From Cryptomeria japonica (taxonomy: Eukaryota > Streptophyta > Pinopsida > Cupressales > Cupressaceae): a stretch of 60,000 nucleotides of DNA. Both the position numbers and the translations under genes were made by a program. The notes under the pieces were generated by a model. It did no database searches. It worked only from the letters and a program-made list of their open reading frames with translations, and was not told the DNA's origin. Positions within the stretch are counted from its first letter, which is position 1. The number at the start of each line of letters is the position of its first letter. The DNA lies in contig NC_081411.1 in the NCBI RefSeq assembly GCF_030272615.1, positions 826,332,397 to 826,392,396 on the forward strand. Reading direction: 5' to 3'. Below are positions 12,094 to 24,178 of the stretch, piece after piece.

Positions 12094-13848
12094 GCATTGA
12101 GTTATGTTGCATTGTACATTTTAACTTGATATTTATATAATTTTATGCTGGTAGAAATGGGCCTTTATTTTGTAATGCGATAACATGTTAATGGTTTTAG
12201 TGTAATAAATATTAGTTCAGTAGTGTCTGAATACATATGTATTAGAAGAATTATTGTCTATCATGATTGTAAATCACTTATATCAAAGAAAGTCTTAGAA
12301 AAATAGTGGTCATGAAAGTAGATCCAACTTGTTCTTTTGAAGAGAATGCAACATAGAGAGGGGAATAGAGGAGGAGACATAAACCATGTGAAAGAGAGAG
12401 AAAAGATATAGAGGGAAAGAGAGAAAAAAATAGGAGAGAAGGGGTGAGAGAGAAAGAGAAAAAGAGTGATAGAAGAGAGAATGAGATATATAAATAAAGC
12501 AAACAGAAGGATAAAAAGAGAGATAGAAAGGGAGATAAAGAGATATATATTGGTAATTTGGAATTTCTATAGGAGAGAGGGCGAGGGGAGGAAGCCATTT
12601 GGAAAGTGCATAGGACAACTCATTTTTTATTGAATATGTACTAAGCTATAATTTTTTTGTTGATTTGACTCCCTTGCAATTTACCCACTATATTTTATTT
12701 CTCACTTCTCTACACTTTTGCCTCACTTTTAGTAGTCTTAAATTACATTATTTTATTATTTTCCCTATACCCATAGATTCAATTATATGCTCTTGAATGT
12801 TGATACATTTTGAGTCTAAGGCATATTAAGGCTTGTGGAACCTCACACCCTTCTGATGAACTTTGTTTGTTGATAATCAATTTCCAAAATGAATTAGAAT
12901 TATATTAATTTATCCAACAAATATATTTAATTTAATTTAATAAGATTTTTTATATTATATATATATATATATACATTAATTACAAATTCAACTATTAACT
13001 AATATAAATTTATTTCTATAAATTATTATGTAATATTTAATAAAATTTAACTAATGTATTATTAATTAATAATTTAAATGTATTATAATTATGAAACAAT
13101 TAATATGTGTTTAATGTATAAACTATTGTATAATGTTTAATCAAATTTAAATAATATTTATTATCGAATAGTAATTTAAATATAATATAATTATACAATA
13201 AATATGATATTTATACTTATAATAAATATCTGAGTTGGGATTAATAAATGGTTAGGGTTTAAAAAGGGTTAAGATTAGAGATTAATTATGGTTAGGGTTA
13301 ATGTTAGATTAGGGTTTAAATAGGTTTAACATTAGGGATCAATGAGGGTTAGATTTAATGTTAGATTAGATTTATGGTTAGGTTTAGAATTGAAATTAAA
13401 GATAGGATTAGGGTCAGAGATGAATTAGCATTAGGATCAATGTTACATTAGGGTTTAAATAGGGCTAGTGTCTAGATTCAATTGGGTTTAGATTTAATAG
13501 TAGATAAGGGTTAAGGTTAAGATTAGACTTAGAATTAGATATATGATTAGGGTTAGGTTTCAATAAATATTGTATATATTAAACCTAATATTTATTTATA
13601 AGTAGATCATTGTAAATCAAATGTTAAATATTTATATTTTGAATTTTCCTTAAGTAGCCTAAGTGATTTATTAAACAATTTCACTTCAATTTTATTACAA
13701 TCAACTCTTTATTATTATTTATGAATGCTAAATATTTTTCAATTTGATATCTTTCCATGCACTTTACTTAGATTTCTTAAAATATAGGTATGCTAGTTAT
13801 ATCATTATTAAGTTGATTTTGTTTAATGTATAAACTATTGTATAATGT
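11704..13848. other. AT-rich spacer with microsatellites
   Basis: No gene is visible. Contents are a (GA)n run at about 12057-12089, a GA-rich tract at about 12340-12560 whose antisense open frames are repeat translations, a (TA)n run near 12955-12973, TAAT-rich DNA, and telomere-like repeats listed separately. A 28-base sequence at 13108-13135 recurs exactly at 13821-13848. Confidence 0.7.
13240..13565. repeat. Degenerate telomere-like repeats
   Basis: About 320 bases rich in GGGTTTA, AGGGTTA and TTAGGG words, resembling the plant telomere unit TTTAGGG with heavy divergence and AT-rich insertions. No long perfect run exists. Confidence 0.5.
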
Positions 13849-13985
13849 CCAAGGGGTTGAGCTTAATTGGTTAAAGCATTGAGTTCTCAATGTGGAGACC
13901 CAAATTCAACTCCCATGAGAGACACCATTGTGTAGAATTCTAAGCTGTGTCTCTTGGTGTTTGAAAAGAGAGCAAAAATGAACTT
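13849..13985 (+). mobile_element. tRNA-derived SINE-like sequence
   Basis: The segment opens with a tRNA-like half. GAGCTTAATTGG at about 13859 resembles an A box, and AAATTCAACTCC at about 13903 resembles a B box at normal spacing. It is followed by a non-tRNA tail up to a GAAAAGAGAGC stretch. The order and the TTAAAGCATTGAGTT wording between the boxes are like plant Au-type SINEs. The boxes are too decayed and the acceptor ends absent, so this is not a tRNA gene. Confidence 0.5.
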
Positions 13986-16734
13986 TGTGACATGACAAAT
14001 TTAAAACTTAAACAAAATAAATTATAATATTTATGTAAAAAGAAATATTTATTTTCCTCTTTTAACTTTTTAAAATCATATTTACTATGCTAAATTTCAC
14101 TTAAGAACAATACTCTGTATTCTAGCTAACATAATTAGCATGTTTATTTACGTTTTGCTTTTTAAAATGTCTTTCTTTCTTCCTCCGTTTTCCATCACCA
14201 TATCAGTCCATCATAAATCCCTAAAGCCTATAAAATTAGGAAATCAAAATATAAGTTGACTGATGACATGATTGGAACGCTAAGCATAAATAAGAGAAAG
14301 CATTGAGAATTTTTTAGATTTAAAACTGAGTTATGAGATTGGGACAGCTTGATTTTTTAAGCTTTAAAGCTTAATTTTTGGATTAGCAAGGCTCTTAGTT
14401 TACGAATTCTTGTACCTTATAAATGAAGATACGTCTGTACATAAATTCAAAACAATTAGAAAGAGGCAGGCTCCATTTGAGCACCACGATTTGATAAGGT
14501 AATAGGGTTGAGTGTAGGAGCAAAAAATCTGCGTCAGGATTTCTTTGTTTGGCTATTTAGATTGATGACAAACATTACATATGATTTTCCTTATAAAAAG
14601 ACTAACGTAATACATTGAAACTCTTTAGCTTTTCATCTGCAAACTTATCAAGTATTTCCAGTTTACTTGGGCATAGTTGAGGTATGTCTATGTTCCATGA
14701 CTGTATCATTTTGTTTGAATTAAACAGTGCAAATAATAATGCTCAATGATTTTATAATAAATATTGTACAGATGCATAATTTGTTAGGAGCAGTAAAATT
14801 TGCATTGTTATATTTGATTTGTGCCAAATTCATAGAATCAATCATTTGGTTGGTGTGAGAATAACTGGATACAATCAATTGGCATTAAATCAGACAATGA
14901 ATTTCCTTATTAGATTACAGTGTATCTGAATATTCTCAAACGATCTTTAACGATAGAAATTTCCCTCTGAAAGTAAAATATTTCATTTGCGGAAAAATAT
15001 ACTGCAATCCCTATGTCAAACTACTATTCACAATGCAAATTGATAAAAGCAATGCATAAATGAACAGTATATTACATATTTGAAACTAGCATTGTGGCCA
15101 AGTATTGTGCTCTCCAAGGTGTGTGTCTTCATCCAAACAGTGATGTCCGTGTTGAATTTCATCGTAGCAGCTGATTTGATGATGCCTCCCTCCGATAAAA
15201 AATGTGTTGCAATGATAGGGGCTCTGGAGATATGGTTTCGTGTTCTTGATTATATCGTTGCACTGGTTTAACTGAGTTTGTTTTTTATTATATTCCTTGT
15301 AACATGACTTCTCCACGCATTCTAATGGATTAAGTCATATTTTTTTTCTTAGATCCAGCAGTTAACCTTATGTTCTGCCATTGTTAGCATGATTGGGCAA
15401 CCTTGATTAAAAACTTTGTTCTTTATATGTACACACTTTTTAGAATAATATAGTAGAGAAAATACAGTCTTGTTTTTTACTCATTCGACTTTTGGAAATT
15501 CATTTTTCAGTTCTCTGAACTTATTAATTAATTTTTAATTCTTTTTAGAAACGTATTTCTACTGACATGTATGAGAAAATTGTTATCACATGTCTATGAA
15601 TTAACTAGGAGATTCTAAGGCTTCTTTTCTCTTGATTGTATAAATGTATAAAAACCCTAAAATGTATTATGACAGGGTAGGGAATTTGACTACAAAAATT
15701 CAATTGTCTAATTGTGATGTTTATGGAGAAGTAGGACAATTTGGCTTTAGTTAATGATATAATAGATTAATTAATAAATATGATAAATATTGTAGAACTA
15801 GAAATTGTACTTTGGTGTGCGATGGGTATGCCAAAGAAGTGTGGAAGGTCAATTAGGGAAAATTAGTAAGTCAACTAATAGAAAAGAGAATTGAAGGCCT
15901 TGTAACATTAGTTGTAGAGGATTAGGGAATCGCATAATATGTCTTTTGACTTTTGGACTTGTGGAAAGTTTATAGCTTTGTTGTAAATGGTAAATATTTT
16001 TGTGTGTGTTTAACGACTAAAAGTTGGCCACTTAAGACTCCTTTTTGGTCCTTCATTTCTATGCATATACCCTTCATACCGCCCACCTCTCTCTCTCCCT
16101 CTCTCTCCCTTTTTTGATACTTCCCTCACCCCCTAATTACCCCCATCTCTCTCACTCCCTATGTTTCCCTCCCTCCTTCCCCTCTACTCTTTTTCCTGCC
16201 TCTCTCTCTTTGCCTCTACCTTTCTCCCTCTAACCCACCCTCTCTCTCTGCTCTTACCCACACCCTCTCTTCCTACCTCCCCCTCCCTCTCTAACTCTCT
16301 CTACCTCTCTATCTCTCTTAATATATTTCTCTATACCTCAAATGCTCTTCGACCTGAATTGTACGAGAAACTAAGGAAGCGGTCCCATGTAGTGTTGGCT
16401 TTAGTATTAAGAATTATGAGGCATTGGGTTTTATAGTGCATATTTCTATTTTTGGAAAATAGGAATATTAATTTTTAAATAATTTGATTTCCAATAGTGG
16501 TTTTTGGAGTGAGGTGGGTTCAGAACTTTTTCCAACAATTGTTTTTGAAGTGTGTTAGGAAATTTTGTTATATCAACAACCCTTTTTAAGGTGGGTTCAG
16601 AACTTTTGTCATAAAGATTATTTAAAGAGAGTTATTGATAATTGTTTAAAAAATTATTTATGATGTTAGAATGTAATATTGTAGTTTTAAAATAATTTAT
16701 GGAGTTTTTAATTTTTTTGTATTAAAAATTGAGA
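13986..16734. other. AT-rich spacer with a CT-rich tract
   Basis: No recognisable gene. Two overlapping short open frames at 15080-15316, one on each strand, match no family I know. A pyrimidine-rich low-complexity tract fills about 16085-16330. Confidence 0.6.
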
Positions 16735-16902
16735 GACCAAAATATGGAGAGTTTATACAAAAAAGAGCATGGGTGGCAGAGCCTCAACAATCAAGCAGTA
16801 AAGTCAGAGAGACTACCCGACTGAACATATACAGTTGTCCACCTACCAAAAACAGTCATGAAGGAAATTATATACAGTCATCCATAAACATCTACTAAAC
16901 AT

Positions 16903-17898
16903 CTATTGTAGAATCTCATCTTGATTTTCCAACCACGTGGTCCAACCTTGTGGGCCTTCCATCCACACCACCTTCTTCCAATCCAGGATCTGGGTAAACA
17001 TCTCTAGCTTGTCAAAGTAGGGACCTTTGTTATCCCTGAGTTCCTTGATCAGCTTCTTTAGTGCATCATCGAAGGCAGTTTGATTTTCTGCAATTCTAGC
17101 CCATTCAAAACCATCCTTCATCTCATAGATGAACATGGTTGCATGACCATCCCTGAGGAAATGCAAGAACTTCTCCCTCTCGACATTCATCAAAAAACAT
17201 ATCTACACAACAATTTTATAACGTGTGAGTTTTTTTAAAAACCCAGTAAGAGACCTATCAGTACCTTGGAGCTTTTCCTCATTTCAAAATTTCCAAATAA
17301 ACCAAAGTATGAAAGAAGAGAGAATTTGCTAGAATAGGTTAGCATCCTTCTTAAGGCCATGAATGAAACCAGTAATAATATCAAGAGTACATACATGTTT
17401 AGTAATGGAGATTCCAAACATCAACCAGACCTCTCTAGAAACAATGCAGTCGAAGAAAATGTGTCGTGCAGTTTCAAGCTTCATACAGACAGAGCATAGG
17501 TCGAAAGCAGCAGAGTTATTCCTAATAGGCAGTCTATCCAACATTAGTTGCCACCTGAAGCATTTGATCTTAGGGGGGATGGGAGACTTCCATAGTTTCT
17601 CAAACATTTTCTGCCAGGCAGAGGTATTAAGGTCAACATACCAAAGGGAATTAACATGGTCGACCACCGAGGTGTCATAATTGAGCAATTTGTAAATAGA
17701 CTTAGCTTTGATCTTGGAGAGGAGGGAGCCATCCTTCCATAGGAACGAGAGGTATCTATGAGTGTCTACATCAGTGTTCCTAGGAAGATTTAGACAAGCA
17801 CAAGCATTTTTAATCATATTATAGGTTCTTTTATGCGAGACAGGGAGGTCATACTCATTGCTAAGATCCTCCCAGTTGATGAGATTATCATGTTCCAA
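16903..17898 (-). pseudogene. LINE ORF2 zinc-binding region and unusual C-terminus
   Basis: Frame 17898-17329 contains PPKIKCFRWQLMLDRLPIR, then CSVCMKLETARHIFFDC, the CxxC...H...C pattern of the RT-associated zinc domain (zf-RVT). After a short disrupted stretch, an undamaged 96-residue frame at 17193-16903 encodes a Trp-rich, charged segment (REKFLHFLRDGHATMF, then WKKVVWMEGPQGW). It lies where many plant LINEs carry RNase H but shows no RNase H motif. I do not recognise it. It may be the native C-terminus of this LINE family or a captured sequence. Confidence 0.7.
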
Positions 17899-19979
17899 GA
17901 TGTCTATAATATACTTAATGCCCTTATTATACCATCACCTAGCAGAACATCCTTGGGTTAAGTCAAGGGGTTTAGAGTTATGGTAGAGATTCCACCATAT
18001 TGAGCTCTCCTTATGCAAAGTGTTATTACAATCAATATTAGAGTTGACAATAAGTTTATGCACATGGTCCCAGGCTTTTCAGATGGACTTAAACACCCAA
18101 GTGCCTTGGACAGACACAGAGAAACCACCTGCTACCAGATCACTAAAGGGGGGGCTTTCCAAGATTTGGCAAACTTGGGGACACCATTTTGTATGTTATT
18201 TCTAACAAGAATCTTCCAGGGTTATTGTCCTTCCAAAGCATGAAATATCCATTTGGCAGCAAGGGAAATTCCTTGCATTCTGAGATCCTTAAGACCTAGC
18301 CCACCACATTTCTTATCTATGTGGCACCAGATCCATTTGACCACATGGGCCTTTCTTTTACCCTTTCCATCAGACCAAGGAAGTGTCTAATAGATTTTTG
18401 GATTTCAAAGATTTGGTAGTTACTAAACATCCAGACAGAGTAGTATATACTATAGGAAGAAAGGATTTTCTAGCAAACTTGGATCCTACCAGCCAGGGAG
18501 AGAACCCTATTGTTCCATTTGTTAAGCTTTTTATCAATCTTTTCGTTGACCCAAATCCACGTGTCTTTGAGAGAGGGAGAGATAGACAAAGGGATACCAA
18601 GGTATCTGACTATTTTATTGGGCCCTCCCCATGAGTATCCAAACTACTAAAGCTAGTCTGGGGGTTCCTCTTTCCACCCAAGCAGAATATATTTCGAGTT
18701 GGAGATACGAGCACCAGAGGCTCTACCAAAGGTTGCAAGTTTTTGATTGAGGGAGTCAATGTTATGCCTAGAGAGCTCCACGAAGAGCGAGGTATTATCA
18801 GCAAATTGAATGTTGAGCAATTCAGAGTCATCTTGCATCTTAATGCCATGAACTCTAGGAGATAGGGTGTCATCTCTTACGTGGTAGAATAGGGCATCTA
18901 AGGCAATAACAAATAGAGCAAGGGAAAGAGGGCAGGCCTGCCTAATGGATCTAGAAAGAGGAAAAAGCTGAGAGAGAGTCCAATTAATTTCAATCAGGGA
19001 AAACGCATCTTTGAGGAGGATTTGAACATATTTACAGAACTCGCAAGGGAAGCCAAAGGCTTTGAACATCATGAGGATGAAGTCCCATTCCACCCTATCA
19101 TAGGCTTTCTCAAAGTCCACAAGGAACATGGTAGTATCTTGATTAGAGGTCTTGGCCCATTCCATAGATTCCCAGCTAGTGACAAGGTTCTCCATGATAT
19201 ACCTACCTTTAATGAATCATGTTTGGGTAGAGTAGATGAACTTGGGAAGAATTTTCTCAAGGCAAGAAGCTAGGCCTTTGGCTAGGATTTTATAGGAGAC
19301 GTTAAGGAGGGTAATTGGCCTCCAGTTTTTTATGAGGGCTTTGTCCCCATCTTTTGGGATAATTTTAACAATGCCCCTATTGATGGACTCCACAAGGATA
19401 CCATTATCAAGTGCTTCAGTGTATATGTCATAGAGGTCTTTGGTGACCCATTTAATATTGGTTTTGTAGAACTCAATAGGGAGTCCATCAGGACCTGGGG
19501 CCTTATTATCCTTGAGAGCCTTAATGGCATCAACAATTTCTTTCATAGAAATTTTGGTCTTGAGAAGGAGAGCTTCATTCTCAAAGATCCTTTTTGGGAT
19601 AATGTTACTACATCTATTTCTAGAATTTTTTGAAGCTTCATTATCCTCCGAGGTAAAGAGAGTCTTATAAAACATTTCAAAAGCATCTTTGATATCATTG
19701 ATATTCAAGAGTTCATTGTCCTCTACTATGATTCTGTCAATTTTTTCTTTGTTTTATTTTTCCTTAAGAAGATTGAAGACCAAATTTGAGCCAGTGATTA
19801 TGGGCTCTGATGAAGGCACCCCTGATTTTGATCTGTTGATGTTTCCTACGAATGTCTCTATCCTGAGAGACCCATTCCGCCAAGGTGGAGGAGGAAGGTT
19901 GTAATTGTATTTCATGTTCCAAATAGTGGAGTTGATTAGTGAGAGTTTTTTCTAGGGATCAGTAATCCTTAGCTTTCTT
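17899..19979 (-). pseudogene. LINE ORF2 reverse transcriptase domain
   Basis: The frame at 19708-19217 has APGPDGLPIEFYK and NWRPITLLNVSYKILAK, which are LINE RT motifs. The next frame, 19195-18653, has FLVDFEKAYDRVEWDFI (first catalytic Asp), SIRQACPLSLALFVIALD and the catalytic box FADN at 18795-18806. The family box is FADD or YADD, so the second Asp is Asn. The polymerase is therefore expected to be dead even apart from the frame breaks. The thumb region continues to 17899 with several stops. It synthesised cDNA directly on nicked chromosomal DNA. Confidence 0.9.
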
Positions 19980-20915
19980 CTAGCCAATAGTTTGGAATAT
20001 TTTCTGCCAAGAGGAGATGTTCCTATTCCATCTGAGTGTGTGGGATTCAAGATGTTGAGTCTGCATGTTAAAGAGTCTAACCATTTTAATGGAAATTAGG
20101 GAATCCTTGTCATTCAGCAGGGAGGTGTTGAGGATAAACTTCTTATTGCAGGGATTATTATTGGAGATGGAGTTCCTAGTATTGATGATAGCTATGATAG
20201 GAAAATGGTCGGATAAGGTCACTTGCAAAATAGCTACCGAGTTCCCCACGTGGTTTGGGGAAAAGGATATCTAATCTTTATTAACATAGAACCTATCTAA
20301 TCTCGAGTAGATTCAGCTAGGGGCTTGCTGAAAGTTGCACCAAGTGTACCATAAGGCAGAGATTTCAGACTTGCTGCCGTCAAGGGGGTCAAATAGCTAC
20401 ATGTGTTGCTTAAACCTATCCCAATGAGGTTTCTCTTGGCATTTCCATTCAAAAGGGATACCCCCGACCTTATCATCTTGGTTTTCAATCATGCTAAAGT
20501 CTCTAGCCATGACCCAGGGGATACTTGAGAGGGATGCTAGCCAATTCCAGAGGGACACTCTTTCCCTGTAATCATTAGGTGCATATATAGAACATACACC
20601 AAAACAAGAGCCTCTAATATCTAGGGTAGTCCAGGCCACTCTGTTACATGGGGGGACACCCCTATCCCTAATGTAATTTGCCCACTTAGAGTTAATGAGA
20701 AGACCAAGTCCACCCTTTCCCTTAGGATGATTGGTGCATATTTTGATTGCATCTCTCCAAATAAAATCAAGCACAGTGTCAAGAGAGAACTCGACAACTT
20801 TAAGTTCTTGAAGCATAAAAAATTCTATATTTTTATGACAATTCAAAAACCTTTTAATAACAAACTTCCTATCAAGCGACTCCAAGCCTCTAATATTCCA
20901 TGAGATGTATTTCAT
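19980..20915 (-). pseudogene. LINE ORF2 endonuclease domain
   Basis: The frame starts at 20915 with MKYISWNIRGL, the standard opening of the LINE endonuclease with its metal-binding Asn. QELKV carries the catalytic Glu, and SIYAPNDYRER is the usual central motif. The stop near 20397 is followed in the same frame by VTLSDHFPIIAII (20249-19980), which contains the SDH motif with catalytic Asp and His. The enzyme nicks target DNA for target-primed reverse transcription. The expected Asp-Phe of the GDFN-like motif reads ARDFSMI here, so Asp is present and the preceding Gly is changed. Confidence 0.88.
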
Positions 20916-20927
20916 GAGAGAAGGGGA

Positions 20928-22481
20928 TTAAGAGGGGCTGTTGGGGAAACCATTTTGATCTCCAGACTTTTTCTTATTCTTGGAACCAAAAGGTCTACCT
21001 TTCCTTTTAGCCATGGAGGATCCTTTCGTGAGGTCATCATCATCCTCACTAAGTTTAATTAGCGCATTCTTATCATCTACATTTTCTTCAATGTTCGACC
21101 CAGACACTTGGGAGCCTAGAAAGCCAAGGAGAATTGAGCTAGACTTAATGTCTTCTAGACCCTTATTAGCATAGATAACTTCAATAACATGGTTGTCCTC
21201 TATCTCATTGAGCATAGATGATGTCGCGGGGTTGGTGGTGTTAACATTAGGGGTAACCCCTGCAGATAATGTGAATTCAGATCATTTGGGAGTCCCAGAC
21301 CTGAGCATCATTTTCATAGGATTATCACTCATGCTAGCATCATCAGCACCACGATCAAATTTTTCCAAAATTTTAACCATATTTATAACCAAGGAATTGG
21401 TCGGATTTTGAGAAGCAGTTGGTATGTCATAATTCATAGGGATGGGTTACATGCTAGTAGTCATCAATTGATTGGCATTTTAATCACCAACACGGATTTG
21501 ATTCAAGGTGAGTTGTTGGGCATTTTTCCATCTTCACTTTCTTGATGTGACTGTTTGAAAAAAGTTAGAAGGCAAACCCTCTGGAATTTTGGTGGGAATG
21601 GAAACAGGGTTGTGGGGTTTGGATATGAAGGTGGTGGTGTCAACATTCATTGGATTTAATTCACTAGGGTTGAGGCCAGGAGATGAGTTTAAGGTCGGAT
21701 GATCTTTAGGGTTAGCATCTTCACCAATAGAATGAAGGTTACTTGGGTGTGGGATGGACTCCTTAATGTTGTTCTTTTGCTTCCTGTGGTTAATAATTGG
21801 GCAATTCTTTCAAAGATGCCCTTCTTTTTTACAAAGAAAATAGGTGTTTAATCCTCCAAGTATTTCAATAGGGAAAACAAAAGTATCCTCACTGATGTTA
21901 AGGTTTAGAAATGAAGGGATGTCGATCCTAGGTTTAATAGAGATAAGTATTCTTGCATCAAGGTTGGGCACCAAGCGCGTTGTTTCATCAACCCAGATTA
22001 TTTTCCCAAATGGCTCCAATACCTGGGGAAGAAAACACCAGAGGAAGGGAGGGACATCCTTAAGAATGACCCATCTAGGGCATGATAGCGCAAGAACTTC
22101 CTCATTAACCACCTCTGGAGACCAAGCTAGGGCACAAAAAGAGGTGTTCCCAACCATCCAATACTGTCATTTGAGGATTTCAATCTGAGATTCATAATTG
22201 TTAAAAAAGATAATATAAAGACCTTTCTAAACTTGCCTACAGAATGAAATCCTAAGCCCTAACTTCAAATTCCAGATATTATGAAACCAATCATCTAGGA
22301 ATTTTCTAGGTGGGCATCTCTCAACATCAACACAAGCAAAGAAAATGGCACTGTCACTTAACCTAGATTTTTCCAAAGCAATTTCTTTCAGCATTTCATC
22401 GTTTGGCGAAATGCAGAAGGAGTTCGAGGGTACAGTAGGGAGAAAATTCTTTGGGGGCTTGGGAGAAAATTCGCTTGCCAC
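20928..22481 (-). pseudogene. LINE ORF1 protein (DUF4283-like, CCHC knuckle)
   Basis: ORF1 proteins of plant LINEs bind the element RNA. The first part, read from about 22481, has WFHNIWNLKLGLRISFC. The next, 22157-21810, has ALSCPRWVILKDVPPFLW and LEPFGKIIWVDETT, the pattern of the DUF4283 RNA-binding domain. A knuckle at about 21800-21840 reads YFLCKKEGHLKKNC if one stop is read as Lys or Gln, so its first Cys appears replaced by Tyr. The C-terminal part (21215-20928) is acidic, then basic (KRKGRPFGSKNKKK). Stops interrupt the frame several times. The extreme N-terminus overlaps the junction with the plus LINE, so the first 10 or so residues are uncertain. Confidence 0.75.
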
Positions 22482-24178
22482 AAGTTTCAGGGGGTACTGG
22501 GGTTCATAATTTGGAGAACCAAAATTTAGCCTTAGGGGCCAAATTGGTTTGGAGATTGTATGAGAGGCCTACCTCTTTTTGGGCTCAGATTATGTTTGCC
22601 AAATACCTAAATAATGGTCCCAAAGAGAGTATTTTCAAATTCTCTAATTTACCTTCTAGTTCAGTCATTTGGAATTTCTTATGCAAATGTAGATTAGTTA
22701 TTATCCCCCGCCTCTCATGGGTTGTTCATAATGGAAGGAAAGCTAGATTCTGGGATGAATCATGGAACAAACATTGTTCTTTGATTAGTATTAGGGATTG
22801 GTCTCCCTTGATTGGTCCCCTCACCTCTCTTTGGGGTGTGTTTGTGGCAGACTATTTTGATATTGTTCAAGATGGCCCTTTGAAGTTAGTCAAATGGAAG
22901 TCGATAGACTTCCTTGATGTGGATTTGCATTTGAAAGAAGTGTTTGTTAAGATTTTGAGTGAAATATTTATTACTTTCTCAAACTCTAAAGATGAAATTA
23001 TTTGGACAGGGAATGCTTTTGCTAAATATTCTGTTAAGGGAGGATATATTTCCCTTTTATCTACAACTTTTGGCTCTTGTTGGCCCTATAAGTTGTTCTG
23101 GCATTCAGCTTGTTTATCCAAGGCTGGTTTTTTTGCTTGGTTTGCTGTCTAGGATAGAGTTCTTACAGGCATGTGGTTGGATAGATTAGGCATTACTATG
23201 GCTTGTCCTTGTGTTCTTTGTAATAAGAACCTTGAGTCTTCCTCACATTTGTTTCTCCATTGTGATTTTGCTTATGATTGTTGGAATTGGCTGCTTCGTA
23301 AATTGGGCTGATCTTATGTTATAGGCAAGGACCTTGCCTCCCATTTTCATTCCTTGCCTTTCATGTTTGCTTCTTCTTTTTATGCATGTCTTTGGGTTAT
23401 CTCTCCATCTATTGTCATCTGGAATATTTGGCTAGAACGGAATAAGAAGATTTTTAAGAAAGTTACTTCCTCGGTATCAGAGGTCCTGCATAAAATAGAA
23501 GCCTCGATTTTGGAGGTTGCTTTGTCTTATATCTATAAGAACTTGGGAAGTCAATCTTCTTTCTCACATTGGGATAATAGGATCACTAGGGTTTGGGGAG
23601 CCCTCTCGACTTTACCCTCTCATGGCTCAATCTCTAAGAGTTATAATTCTCTTGTGAAGCGGGCACTAGCTAAATGGAAACCTCCGCCTTGGGGTCACTT
23701 TAAACTTAATTTTGATGGTGCCTCTTGGGGAAACTCTGGGAAGGCAAGGGTGGGGATGGCTATCTTTGATCATAATGCACATCTCATTCTTGCTAAATGC
23801 CATGATCTTGGATATAACACTAAAAATTTTCAAGCTTTGTCTTTAGGGTTGGATATGGCAATTTCTCTAAAGATCAAGAACATAGTAATTGAAGGTGATT
23901 CAATGGTTATTATTCAGAGTGTTATTAAGAAGAAATCTAATTGTTGGAAGTTGCAGTATTTGCTAGATCAAATTTTATAAAAATTAGATGCTTTTGATTC
24001 TTTCCTAATATGTCATTGCTATAGGGAAATTAGAAGAGTGGTTGATTTCCTGGCAAATCTTGCCATTGAAAGTAAAGCTCATTTCTAGTTGGTTGATTCA
24101 TCTGAAATTCCTTCGATAGTTTGGGAAGGTGTTCAAAGTTCTTTTCTTTTTGGCAGATTGGTTGCCCGCCCTCCTTGA
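22451..24178 (+). pseudogene. LINE ORF2 C-terminal part: zinc domain and RNase H
   Basis: One frame runs the whole length, broken only by substitutions to stops at about 23150, 23309, 23978 and 24086. WEKIRLPQVSGGTGVHNL with LALGAKLVWRLY is the conserved post-RT segment. CPCVLCNKNLESSSHLFLHC is the zf-RVT motif at about 23205-23265. KLNFDGASWGNSG at about 23703 begins the RNase H domain, EGDSMVI holds the third acidic residue, and VVDFLANLAIE the last. The usual Glu of the AEFQAL motif reads KNFQAL here, so one catalytic residue is lost. Translation would end at TGA 24176-24178. Confidence 0.88.

Larger units (their letters stand above)
16735..22460 (-). mobile_element. Near full-length LINE (L1-type), minus strand
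   Basis: Reading right to left, the order is ORF1 with a nucleic-acid-binding knuckle, then ORF2 with apurinic-type endonuclease, reverse transcriptase, zinc-binding RT-associated domain and a C-terminal segment. This is the plant L1 order. The length of about 5.7 kb fits a nearly complete copy. Several frame changes and stops make it inactive. The 3' end is placed near 16735, where T-rich plus-strand DNA would correspond to the A tail; this edge is approximate. The 5' end abuts another LINE head to head. Confidence 0.88.

Noticed and set aside
13849-13930. Possible tRNA gene
   Set aside because: A and B boxes are degenerate, acceptor and anticodon stems do not close, and a SINE-like tail follows.
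15080-15316. Overlapping short open frames on both strands
   Set aside because: Neither shows a family motif; one may be a decayed gene fragment, but nothing supports a call.
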